From Streptosporangium canum (GTDB taxonomy: Bacteria; Actinomycetota; Actinomycetes; Streptosporangiales; Streptosporangiaceae), in contig NZ_FOQY01000036.1 of the NCBI RefSeq assembly GCF_900113865.1, positions 21,128 to 85,127 on the forward strand: 64,000 bases of DNA, read 5' to 3'. Made by a program: the position numbers and the translations under genes. Shown piece after piece: positions 7,824 through 15,354 of the stretch. The notes under the pieces were generated by a model that ran no database searches, was not told the DNA's origin, and was given only the letters and a program-made list of their open reading frames with translations. Position 1 is the first letter of the stretch; the number at the start of each line of letters is the position of its first letter.

Positions 7824-9458
7824 ATGGTGCGCGTCGCCGCGGTGCAGTTCGCGACCGGCCTGGATGTGACCGCCAACCTCGCGACCTGCCTGCGAATGAT
7901 CGACTCCGCCGCCGGGCAGGGGGCCGAGCTGATCGTGCTGCCCGAGTTCTGCAACCACCTGTCCTGGTACGAGAGCCGTGAGCACGCGCGCCGCCTGGCC
8001 TGCCGCCACGGAGACCCGTTCCTGAACGCCGTCGCCGGGCGCGCCGCCCGGCACCGCGCGCACGTCAAGCTCGGCGTCACCCTGGCCCGCGAGGACGGCC
8101 GCGTCACGGGCGCCTCCCTGCTGTACGGACCGGACGGCGCGCTGCTCGGCGAGGCCGACAAGCAGGTGCTGATGGGCGCGGAGAACGACCACCTGGACCC
8201 GGGAACGGCCGTGGGCCCGGTGGTGGCGACCGCGGTCGGCCGGCTCGGCATGTACGCCTGCATGGAGGGCGTGATCAGCGAGATCACCCGCGGGCTGGCG
8301 CTGCGCGGCGCGCAGGTCCTGCTCAACAGCCTGAACTCCTTCGCCGTGGACGAGGCGAGCCTGCATGTCCCGGTCCGCGCCGCGGAGAACAGGGTGTGGG
8401 TGATCGCCGCCAACAAGGTCGGGCCGCTGCTGCCCGCCGACAGGATCGAGCTGATCGCCGCCGGGCTCGGCGTCCCGCCCGAGTGGCTGCACGGCGCGGG
8501 TGAGAGCCAGGTCGTCGCCCCCGACGGCACCGTCGTGGCCAGGGCGCCACGGACCGGTGAGGCCGTCGTGGTGGCCGACGTCGACGTGGCCCTGGCCGAC
8601 GACAAGGTCCGGCCCGACGGCACGGACGTGCTGGCCTCCCGCCGCCCCGCCCTCTACCGGCCGATCGCCGCCGAACCCCGCGGCCGTACGGCTCCCGCCG
8701 GAGCGGGCAGCGTGGCCGTGGCCGTGGTCAGGCCGGGCGCGAGGCCCGCAGGCGCGACGGAGCTGATCAGGCGGACGGCCGAGAGCGGGGCGGAGCTGAT
8801 CGTGCTGCCCGAGCTGTGCGGGGTGACGGCCGGGGAGGCGGCGCGGGCCGTACGCGGGACCACCGCGCACGTGGTGCTCAGCGAGATCCGCGACCGGGCG
8901 CACGACGGGCTGCTGGTCTCGGCCGAGGGGGTCCTGGGGCGGCAGCGCAAGCTCCACCCGTCGGCGCGGCAGGCGGGGCGGGTCACCGTGTTCGGGGACG
9001 GGCTGGAGGTCTTCGAGCTGCCGTGGGGAAGGCTGGCCATCATCGTCGGCAATGACACGATATTTCCGGAAACGTTCAGGCTGGCGGCGCTGGCCGACGC
9101 CGATGTCGTCGCGGCGCCCTTCACCCCGTCCGAACCCTGGGAACTCCAGTCCGGCCTGCTGGAACGAGCCGCCGAGAACCGGCTCAACATCGTCGCCGCC
9201 GGACACGACGGGCCCGACGGCCTCGCCGGCGCCATCCTGGCCGCGCCGCGGGACTTCACGCTCTGGACCGCCTGGGAAGGCCCGTTCACCGGCCGCATCA
9301 GCCACCCGATCGTCACCCCGGTCAAGAACGACGACCGCGTGGTGTGCGCCGACGTCCACCCTGCGCAGGCCGTCAACCGGCACGTCTCACGCGGCACCGA
9401 CCTGGTGGACGGCAGACCGTGGCGGCTCGTCGGCGCGCTCCTGGAAGGAGACAGGTGA
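7824..9458 (+). CDS. Tandem carbon-nitrogen hydrolase (nitrilase superfamily), second domain catalytically degenerate
   Basis: This 544-residue protein is two nitrilase-superfamily domains in one chain. The first (about 1-280) has the Glu-Lys-Cys triad at E41 (VLPEF), K113 (EADKQVLM) and C146 (MYACMEG), so it should hydrolyse an amide or nitrile. The second (about 295-530) keeps Glu near 330 (LIVLPELCG) and Lys near 376 (RQRKLHP), but the catalytic Cys position reads Gly409 in AIIVGNDTIFPE, where active members have ICYD. The second half is probably a structural or regulatory pseudo-domain. ATG 7824 has an AGGAG site. It is the first gene of the 7824-16311 operon, and its stop overlaps the next start (GTGA). 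In context it may act on an amide formed during ring breakdown. Confidence 0.9.
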   Translation: MVRVAAVQFATGLDVTANLATCLRMIDSAAGQGAELIVLPEFCNHLSWYESREHARRLACRHGDPFLNAVAGRAARHRAHVKLGVTLAREDGRVTGASLLYGPDGALLGEADKQVLMGAENDHLDPGTAVGPVVATAVGRLGMYACMEGVISEITRGLALRGAQVLLNSLNSFAVDEASLHVPVRAAENRVWVIAANKVGPLLPADRIELIAAGLGVPPEWLHGAGESQVVAPDGTVVARAPRTGEAVVVADVDVALADDKVRPDGTDVLASRRPALYRPIAAEPRGRTAPAGAGSVAVAVVRPGARPAGATELIRRTAESGAELIVLPELCGVTAGEAARAVRGTTAHVVLSEIRDRAHDGLLVSAEGVLGRQRKLHPSARQAGRVTVFGDGLEVFELPWGRLAIIVGNDTIFPETFRLAALADADVVAAPFTPSEPWELQSGLLERAAENRLNIVAAGHDGPDGLAGAILAAPRDFTLWTAWEGPFTGRISHPIVTPVKNDDRVVCADVHPAQAVNRHVSRGTDLVDGRPWRLVGALLEGDR

Positions 9459-10255
9459 AGGAAACACTCCAGCACGTCGAGCAGATGCTCGACGGGTCAC
9501 CGGTGGTCGACGTCACCGAGACGTTCGAGCAGTTCCGCGACATGCTCGCCGCCCTCAAAGCCAAGATCGACGCGCGGTTCGAGCTGACCGCCGATCCCAG
9601 CTCGCTCGACGCCTACGGCACCTACCCCGACGGGCCGGGCGGCCGGATCGAGACCTACTCGGGCCCGGAGGTCGACTGGATGGTCCACTCCTGGCTGGGC
9701 GACCCGGCCGCGAGCTTCGCCAACCTGCACCTCACCGTCTGGCTCGGCCCGCAGGTCGACGTGCCGCACCTGGGCATCGCGCTGCTGGTCTGGCCGCAAG
9801 GATGGTTCTACCAGGACTACATCCCCCGGGTGAACCTGGTCGAGCGCGGCGACCACTACGACCGCCACTACGCGCCGCTCGACGCGGACTGGCTGCGGTT
9901 CAGGGAGGAGAACCCGGACTTCACCTGGTTCACCAGCCGGGCCGGGTTCATCCGCGCCGGCCTGTCGCCCAACGCCTACTGCTACTCCTTCCCCCGCGCG
10001 CGGCGCAACGTCGACCTGGTCGGCGAGCTGCTCCACGCGCGGGTCGACCGCTGGCTGCGCTGGGTGGACGAGGCCGAACCCGTGCCGGAGGCGGACCGGG
10101 CGGCACTGGCCGCGACCGACCTGGCGATCCGCAGGAACATCGCCGACCGCGACCCGGCCAACGTGATGGGCGTGCGCTACTTCGGCCAGGAGCTGACCGA
10201 TCGGCTGGTCCGCGCGCTGTGGGGCGGCGACCGCGTGCTGCCGAGACCCGCGTGA
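9455..10255 (+). CDS. Red chlorophyll catabolite reductase-like protein I (bilin-reductase superfamily)
   Basis: This 266-residue protein aligns by eye with plant RCCR along most of its length. VDWMVHSWLG matches the plant VDFVLGSWIH region; DVPHLGIALLVWP matches APNFVVELIQSSP; YIPRVNLVERGDHY matches LPPRKDLVLHPDY; SRAGFIRAGLSPNAY matches SPSLFVRAISSPTA; and the end IRRNIADRD...YFGQELTDRLVRALWG follows the plant C-terminus. RCCR is a cofactor-free, ferredoxin-dependent reductase of the open-chain product of pheophorbide a oxygenase. A plant active-site Glu appears to be Ala here, so the substrate or chemistry may differ. The GTG start overlaps the nitrilase stop. The Rieske oxygenase follows and a second RCCR-like gene lies after that. 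The RCCR relationship rests on my recollection of the family, not on a search. Confidence 0.75.
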   Translation: MKETLQHVEQMLDGSPVVDVTETFEQFRDMLAALKAKIDARFELTADPSSLDAYGTYPDGPGGRIETYSGPEVDWMVHSWLGDPAASFANLHLTVWLGPQVDVPHLGIALLVWPQGWFYQDYIPRVNLVERGDHYDRHYAPLDADWLRFREENPDFTWFTSRAGFIRAGLSPNAYCYSFPRARRNVDLVGELLHARVDRWLRWVDEAEPVPEADRAALAATDLAIRRNIADRDPANVMGVRYFGQELTDRLVRALWGGDRVLPRPA

Positions 10256-10386
10256 TCCGCTCGCCGCGGCGGGCGGCGCCGGCGCAACTGATGATCGCCT
10301 TTCTGGGAACTCATCTGTACGGCGGCACTCGGGCACGAGCCGTACCGGACGGCCCGCCCGGCCCGCGGCGCCGGTAGGAGGAGACC

Positions 10387-11529
10387 ATGCTCAAGAACTT
10401 CTGGTACGCGGTGGAGTTCGGCCACGCGGTCGGCCGCCGCCCCCGCAAGGTCACCTGCCTCGGGCAGGACTTCGTCATCTGGCGGCGCCGCGACGGCCGG
10501 GTCGCGTGCCTGTCCGACCTGTGCGTGCACCGGGGAGGCGCGCTGTCGATGGGCACGCCGGCCGGCGACGACTCCATCGCCTGCCCCTACCACGGCTGGG
10601 AGTACGAGCCGGACGGCAGGTGCGTGAAGATCCCGGCCAACCCGCCGGGCCGGGGCATCCCCCTCAAGGCACGGGTCGACGCCTACCCGGTGATCGAGAG
10701 GTACGGGATGGTCTGGGCCTTCCTCGGCGACCTGCCCGAGGAGGAGCGTCCGCCGATCCCGCACATCCCCCAGCACGAGGACCCGGCGTTCCGGGCGGTC
10801 TACTGGGAGACCACGGTCGACGCCAACTACGAGCGCACGCTGGAGAACGTGGTCGACGCGGCGCACACCCCGTTCGTGCACGGCACCGCGTTCGGCAACC
10901 CGGACAGGCCGGAGATCCCCGACTACGAGATCACCGGCGACGACTGGCACGCCGAGGCCGACATCCTGCTCAGCCCCCCGTTGCCGAAGGGCCTGTGGGG
11001 GGCACTGGCCCGGCGCGGACCCCGCGCGGAGCACGTCGTGGTCTCCAACGGCTGGTACCTGCCCAACATCGTCAAGCTGCACGTGCGGCTGCCCTTCGGC
11101 GACCTCGTCCTCTACGACCACAACATCCCGCTCGGGCAGAACCGCACGCTGGTGAAGATCGTCGGCTACCGCAACTTCTTCACCGGGAAGTGGGCGGACG
11201 GCAACGCGGTCAAACGCATCGAGAAGATCTTCGAGCAGGACCGCCCCGTCGTCGAGAACCAGCGGCCCGAACTGCTGCCCTTCGACCTCTCGGCCGAGCT
11301 GCACATCCGCAGCGACGCCCTCCAGGTCGCCTACCGGCGCCGCCGCCGGCAGCTCATGGACCAGGGCTGGTGGGTCGGCGGCGACGACATCGTCACCGGC
11401 GACGCGCCACGTCGCGAGGCCACCGTCATCCCCTCGCCCGCCCGCCGCGACAACCCCGACCTCGCCCGCGCCTGGGTCCACCGATCCCGAGGAGAGAGCA
11501 TCGATGAGCCTGCCCGCAGCGCTGAGTGA
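10387..11529 (+). CDS. Rieske non-heme iron oxygenase, pheophorbide a oxygenase (PaO)-like context
   Basis: A 380-residue Rieske oxygenase alpha-type protein. The [2Fe-2S] motif is CVH-x17-CPYH at about residues 42-64, and the mononuclear iron site is LENVVDAAHTPFVH (N-x2-D-x2-H-x4-H) near residue 157, so both metal centres look complete. The N-terminus LKNFWYAVEFG and the ENVVDAAHTPFVH site resemble the PaO/TIC55 branch and related vanillate-demethylase-type mono-oxygenases. It is shorter than plant PaO and lacks the C-terminal CxxC motif known in that family. ATG 10387 follows TAGGAGGAG. RCCR-like genes flank it on both sides, which is the main reason to suspect tetrapyrrole ring opening; no dedicated reductase or ferredoxin gene is in the window. 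Confidence 0.88.
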   Translation: MLKNFWYAVEFGHAVGRRPRKVTCLGQDFVIWRRRDGRVACLSDLCVHRGGALSMGTPAGDDSIACPYHGWEYEPDGRCVKIPANPPGRGIPLKARVDAYPVIERYGMVWAFLGDLPEEERPPIPHIPQHEDPAFRAVYWETTVDANYERTLENVVDAAHTPFVHGTAFGNPDRPEIPDYEITGDDWHAEADILLSPPLPKGLWGALARRGPRAEHVVVSNGWYLPNIVKLHVRLPFGDLVLYDHNIPLGQNRTLVKIVGYRNFFTGKWADGNAVKRIEKIFEQDRPVVENQRPELLPFDLSAELHIRSDALQVAYRRRRRQLMDQGWWVGGDDIVTGDAPRREATVIPSPARRDNPDLARAWVHRSRGESIDEPARSAE

Positions 11530-12220
11530 GCGCACCCTTGACCGCCTGCTCGCCACCACCGGCCTGTCCTCGTCGGCGCACGCCGAGCTGACCAGCCCGA
11601 TGTCCCCCGTCCCCGTCGGCGCGCTCCGCGTCTTCCGTCCCCCCATGGCGGCGCGCGCGGACGACGCGCGACCGGCGAAGGCGGTGACGGTCAGCCTGGT
11701 GGTCCCCGCGATCGGGCTGGACAGTCACATGATCTTCGCGTTCACCCGGCCGGGGTCGGCGGTGCCGCACTTCACCCTGGACTCGGTCGCCTCGGCCGAC
11801 TACCACGCGATGCACCTGGACCTGATCCCCCGCGTGGAACTGGCCACCCACCTGGCCTACCTGGACGCCGTCCACCTGCCCCTCACCCCTGCGCTGGAGG
11901 CGGCCTGGGAGATCGACGGCGTCTCCCCCGCGGCGGTCGGCCCCCGCCAGCGGGCGATGATGTCCCCCTGGATGCTGGTCTGCCGGGCGACCGAGGACGC
12001 CTTCGAGAAGCTCGGCCCGACCGTCGACGCCTATCTCGACCACTGGCTGACCCTCCTCGGCGGGGGCGTTCCCGCCGTGGACGACACCGACCTGGCCGCC
12101 CGTGACGCCGTCAACCGCGCCAACCTGTTCAGCCCCGACGTGGACCCGGTCTGGCACCAGGTCACCCGCCTGCTCGGCGCCGACCAGACCGACCGGATCC
12201 GCTGGGAGCTCCTGTCCTGA
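11504..12220 (+). CDS. Red chlorophyll catabolite reductase-like protein II (diverged paralogue)
   Basis: This 238-residue protein shares the RCCR/bilin-reductase plan but is far diverged from the copy at 9455. DSHMIFAFTRPGSAVPHF, then LDLIPRVELATHLAYL, then SPWMLVCR and the tail LFSPDVDPVWHQVTRLLG occur in the same order and spacing as the equivalent RCCR segments. The residue at the plant active-site Glu position is Asp here (PHFTLDS), so this copy may be the catalytic one, or the two may form a heterodimer. The ATG has a GAGGAGAG site and the gene overlaps the Rieske gene by 26 bases. It is possibly a bilin-type reductase using ferredoxin; the family assignment is by eye. Confidence 0.6.
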   Translation: MSLPAALSERTLDRLLATTGLSSSAHAELTSPMSPVPVGALRVFRPPMAARADDARPAKAVTVSLVVPAIGLDSHMIFAFTRPGSAVPHFTLDSVASADYHAMHLDLIPRVELATHLAYLDAVHLPLTPALEAAWEIDGVSPAAVGPRQRAMMSPWMLVCRATEDAFEKLGPTVDAYLDHWLTLLGGGVPAVDDTDLAARDAVNRANLFSPDVDPVWHQVTRLLGADQTDRIRWELLS

Positions 12221-12270
12221 CCTCCTCCCCACAGCCGAAGTCCGGGTTCTCCACGCTTGAGGAGGTTCAG
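12221..12270 (+). repeat. Intergenic spacer repeat, copy A
   Basis: The ~50 bases between the RCCR-like II stop and the next start closely match the spacer at 20991-21039; I count about 44 of 56 identical positions when the flanking stop and start codons are included. Both copies end in the ribosome-binding site of the next gene (GAGGAGG here). The CCCCAC...CGAAG...CCGGG core resembles terminal hairpin sequences of IS200/IS605-type elements, so it may be a solo remnant; that origin is inference. Confidence 0.5.
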
Positions 12271-13191
12271 ATGAGTACGGCACAGCCCAGTGAGTGGCAG
12301 CGGCGCATCGCCGGAGAGTGGCACGGCCGCCCCTCGTTGTTCGACGCCACCGGCACCTGGCAGGGCTACGAGGACATCCGCCGCTCGTCCGTCTTCGAGG
12401 ACGGCGTGACGACCTACTACATGGACGGGGGCATGGAGGGCGGCGGCCCGCTGGCCGGCCGGTTCCGGCTGGGCGCGCCCTTCGCGTTCGGCGTGGCCGA
12501 CTCCGACACCGACCGGGTCTACACCGGCCCCGACTTCTTCGGCACCGGCCGGCCGTACGGCTCGTTCGTGGACGCCCACTACTACGGCCCCGGCTGGCAG
12601 GTCGACCTCAACACCTGGAACCAGGTCCTGCCCGACGGCGAGACCCAGGTCTACTCCTCGCTCCTCTACCAGGGGCCCGCCGTGGTGGGCTGCTTCAACG
12701 GCCTCTACACCCGCGACCCCGCCAAGGTGGCGGACTGGCCGGCGGCCGAGACCGGCAACGGTCCGGTGCCGCACATCCTGCCGACCAAGACCCCCGGCGC
12801 CTTCTCCGGCTCCTGCGAGGTCTTCGGCGCCGACCAGAAGCCGCGCGGCGCCGTCGAGATCACCGTCGAGCTGGAACCGCTGGACCTGCTGCGCACGCGC
12901 CGGCACGTGACCTGGTCCGGCGCGCTGGACCGCCGCTACACCGCCGACGTGCGCCGCGACGGCTTCCGCTCCTTCCACGAGGGCCCGGACGCGTGGGGCA
13001 ACGCGCAGGCGTACGGCCGCGCGAACCACCCGAGCCTGCACTTCCGCGACGTGTGGAAGCTCAAAGGCCGGGAGTTCATGATCGACGCTGTGCCCGGGAT
13101 GGCCGCCGGGTCGACCATGGCGGTCGCCTACGAGCTGTTCGAGGGCAACGTCCTGTCCGCGGTCGTCCACGGGGTGCTGAGATGGTCATAG
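12271..13191 (+). CDS. Conserved-looking protein of unknown function, possible beta-barrel
   Basis: I do not recognise this 306-residue protein. It has no signal peptide or membrane segment. It is rich in Gly, Tyr, Trp and short alternating strands (IAGEWHGRPSLFDATG, YTGPDFFGTGRPYGSF, HYYGPGWQVDLNTW, QVYSSLLYQGP), a pattern that suggests an all-beta, possibly calycin or lipocalin-like, barrel. Such folds include bilin- and porphyrin-binding proteins, but that link is speculation from context. A strong GAGGAGG site precedes ATG 12271, and its end overlaps the NYC1/NOL-like SDR gene by 10 bases. Being between an RCCR-like gene and a chlorophyll b reductase-like gene, it is a good candidate for a new pathway component. 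Confidence 0.8.
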   Translation: MSTAQPSEWQRRIAGEWHGRPSLFDATGTWQGYEDIRRSSVFEDGVTTYYMDGGMEGGGPLAGRFRLGAPFAFGVADSDTDRVYTGPDFFGTGRPYGSFVDAHYYGPGWQVDLNTWNQVLPDGETQVYSSLLYQGPAVVGCFNGLYTRDPAKVADWPAAETGNGPVPHILPTKTPGAFSGSCEVFGADQKPRGAVEITVELEPLDLLRTRRHVTWSGALDRRYTADVRRDGFRSFHEGPDAWGNAQAYGRANHPSLHFRDVWKLKGREFMIDAVPGMAAGSTMAVAYELFEGNVLSAVVHGVLRWS

Positions 13192-13946
13192 TCGTCACCG
13201 GCGGCACCCGCGGCCTCGGCCTCGGCCTGGTCAGGGCGTTCCTCGACCGGGGCCACCAGGTCGCCTTCTGCGGCAGCCGCCCCGAATCCGTCGACGGGGC
13301 GCTGGCCGCGCTGGAGGCCGGGCGGGTGTGCGGGGTGGTCGCCGACGTCACCGACCGGGCCCAGGTCCAGGCGCTCTGGGACGCCGCCGTGGACCGCTTC
13401 GGGAAGGTCGACATCTGGATCAACAACGCCGGGGTCTCCCACTCGCGCAAGCCGCTGTGGGAGCTCCCGGCCGCCGAGACCGCGACGGTCGTCGGCGTCA
13501 ACCTCACCGGCGTGCTCAACGGCAGCGCGGTCGCCCTGGCCGGGATGGCCGGGCAGGGCCACGGCCACGTCTGGAACATGGAGGGGCTCGGCAGCGACGG
13601 CCGCGCCGTACCCGGGCTGTCCGTCTACGGCGCGACCAAGCGGGCGCTCACCTACCTCACCCGCGCCCTGGCCGGGGAGGTCCCCGACGGTGTCTCCGTG
13701 GGCCTGCTGAGCCCCGGCATGGTGGTCACCGACCTGCTCGTCCACGACTACTCGCCGGAGGAGCTGGCCCGAGCCGCCCGGATCTTCAACATCCTGGCCG
13801 ACCGCGTCGGGACCGTGGCTCCCTGGCTGGCCGGACAGGCGCTGTCGCGGACCCGCAACGGCGCCCACGTCCGCTGGCTGACCAGGCGCAAGGTGTTCGC
13901 CCGCTTCGCCGCCGCCCCCTTCGGGAAGCGCCGGGTGATCCCGTGA
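13182..13946 (+). CDS. Short-chain dehydrogenase resembling chlorophyll b reductase (NYC1/NOL)
   Basis: A 254-residue classical SDR: NAD(P) motif TGGTRGLGLGL at the N-terminus, NNAG at about residue 82, and catalytic YGATK. What sets it apart are motifs I associate with plant chlorophyll b reductases: VDIWINNAGVSHSRKPL (plant IDIWINNAGTN..RPL), GHVWNMEGLGSDG (plant GHIFNMDGAGSGG), LSPGMVVTDLL (plant SPGMVLTDLL), and FNILADRVGTVAPWL followed by RWLTRRK. Plant NYC1/NOL reduce the 7-formyl group of chlorophyll b or pheophorbide b. It overlaps the upstream gene by 10 bases and the downstream membrane-protein gene by 4. Reduction of another formyl tetrapyrrole is an alternative. Confidence 0.8.
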   Translation: MVIVVTGGTRGLGLGLVRAFLDRGHQVAFCGSRPESVDGALAALEAGRVCGVVADVTDRAQVQALWDAAVDRFGKVDIWINNAGVSHSRKPLWELPAAETATVVGVNLTGVLNGSAVALAGMAGQGHGHVWNMEGLGSDGRAVPGLSVYGATKRALTYLTRALAGEVPDGVSVGLLSPGMVVTDLLVHDYSPEELARAARIFNILADRVGTVAPWLAGQALSRTRNGAHVRWLTRRKVFARFAAAPFGKRRVIP

Positions 13947-14569
13947 CGTATCCCGTGGCACTGGCCGCCGAGGACTTCGTCCCCGTGGTGCTGACCGTGA
14001 CGGGCGTGTGCCTGCTCGGCCGGTACGCCGGCGCCCGGCACCGGCCCGGCGTGCTCCTGGCGGCGGCCCTCATCGGGGCGGGCGGGCTGTCCAAGGCCGG
14101 CTGGAAGCTCATCGTCGCGCTCGGCGGCCCGGACCTTCCCTGGCTGGAGCTGATGCTGTTCCCGCTGCTCACAGCCGGGTTCGGGCTGCTGGCGTGGATC
14201 CTGACCGCCCGCCACGACGGCTCGGCGCCCGGCTGGATCCCGCCGCTGGTCATCGGCCTGCCGGCGCTGTGCGCGGGCGGCGCCGTACTGGCCGGGAGCA
14301 CGTTGCCGCTGCTGGTCAGCACCATGGTCTTCGCGACCCTCAGCGGCGTCCACCTGATCCTGGCCGCCCGGCGGCGCGGCGACACGCTCGCCGCCGCGCT
14401 CTTCGGCGTCCAGCTGCTCGGCTTCTTCGTCCTCAGCCCGCTCGCCGCCCGCCCCGACCAGACGGTCGCGCTGCAGTGGGTCGAGCAACTGTCCAACACC
14501 GCCGCCCAGGGGGCGTTCGCCGTCGCCGCGTTCCGGCTGGGCCGTACCCGGCAGGAGGTCTCGCCATGA
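13943..14569 (+). CDS. Multi-span membrane protein of unknown function
   Basis: This 208-residue protein has about six or seven hydrophobic segments and short polar loops, with both ends probably near the membrane surface. I do not recognise the family. The GTG start overlaps the SDR stop (GTGA) and its own stop overlaps the next ATG (ATGA), so it is firmly inside the operon. As the only integral membrane protein among the RCCR-like, Rieske and SDR genes, it could be a transporter or membrane anchor for hydrophobic pigments, but no transport motif is visible. Confidence 0.75.
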   Translation: MTYPVALAAEDFVPVVLTVTGVCLLGRYAGARHRPGVLLAAALIGAGGLSKAGWKLIVALGGPDLPWLELMLFPLLTAGFGLLAWILTARHDGSAPGWIPPLVIGLPALCAGGAVLAGSTLPLLVSTMVFATLSGVHLILAARRRGDTLAAALFGVQLLGFFVLSPLAARPDQTVALQWVEQLSNTAAQGAFAVAAFRLGRTRQEVSP

Positions 14570-15309
14570 CCGACGCGCTCGGCTGGCGCCGTAAGTTCGG
14601 CGTGATCGCCCCGTCCACGAACACGATCGTGGAGCCCGACTTCTACCGCATGACCGTCCCCGGCGTGACCGCGCACTTCGGCCGCATCCACATCCGCGAC
14701 CAGAACATGGCCGGGAACGAGGGCATGGAACGGCTGCTCGACCAGATCCGCGAGGAGATCGGCGCCGCCTGCGAGCGGGTGCTGACCTGCGAGCCGGACT
14801 ACATGGTCATGGGCATGTCCGCCGAGACCTTCTGGGGCGGCGTCGAGGGCAACCGGCGGTTCGTCGAGCAGATCCACGACATCACCGGACTGCGGGTGGC
14901 CACCGGCGCGGAGGCGTGCGAGCGGGCCCTGAACCTGTACGGCGCGCGCAGGATCGGCGTGGTGACCCCCTACCAGCCGGTGGGCGACGAGAACGTGGTG
15001 CGGTTCTTCTCCGAGATCGGCTTCGACGTCGTCGCGATCAGAGGTCTGAAGTGCCCGACGGCCGTCTCGATCGCGCATGTCACCGAGTCCACGCTCCGGG
15101 GGGCGCTGGCCGAGCTCGACCTGGCGGGCGTGGACGCGATCGTGCAGTGCGGGACGAACCTGTCCATGGTCGGCCTGGCCGACGAGGCCGAACGCCGGCT
15201 CCGCAAGCCGGTCATCGCCATCAACGCCGCCACCTGGTGGATGGCGCTGCGCGACAACGGCATTCAGGACAAGGTGTACGGCGCCGGCCGCCTCCTGCGC
15301 GAGCAGTAG
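14566..15309 (+). CDS. Arylmalonate decarboxylase / maleate isomerase family protein with one conserved Cys
   Basis: A 247-residue member of the Asp/Glu racemase superfamily, in the branch of maleate cis-trans isomerase and arylmalonate decarboxylase (AMDase). The second-half Cys is present in VQCGTNLSMVGLADEAERRL. In the first half, where maleate isomerases and racemases have the other catalytic Cys, this protein reads VMGMSAETFWGG, which aligns with the Cys-free LMGTSLSFYRG of AMDase. A single-Cys site favours a cofactor-free decarboxylase of a malonate-like or beta-keto acid, rather than an isomerase. The ATG overlaps the preceding stop (ATGA). One speculative substrate is the carboxyl freed by removing the isocyclic-ring methyl ester of a chlorophyll product; maleate isomerisation after imide cleavage is the alternative. 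Confidence 0.82.
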   Translation: MTDALGWRRKFGVIAPSTNTIVEPDFYRMTVPGVTAHFGRIHIRDQNMAGNEGMERLLDQIREEIGAACERVLTCEPDYMVMGMSAETFWGGVEGNRRFVEQIHDITGLRVATGAEACERALNLYGARRIGVVTPYQPVGDENVVRFFSEIGFDVVAIRGLKCPTAVSIAHVTESTLRGALAELDLAGVDAIVQCGTNLSMVGLADEAERRLRKPVIAINAATWWMALRDNGIQDKVYGAGRLLREQ

Positions 15310-15354
15310 CTCTCAGTGGTTCGTTTCCCGCGATCGGTACCCCCTGGAGGAAAC

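Noticed and set aside
14566..15309. Simple annotation as maleate isomerase or Asp/Glu racemase
   Set aside because: The first catalytic Cys needed for those reactions is missing, so I give the broader family with an AMDase-like site.
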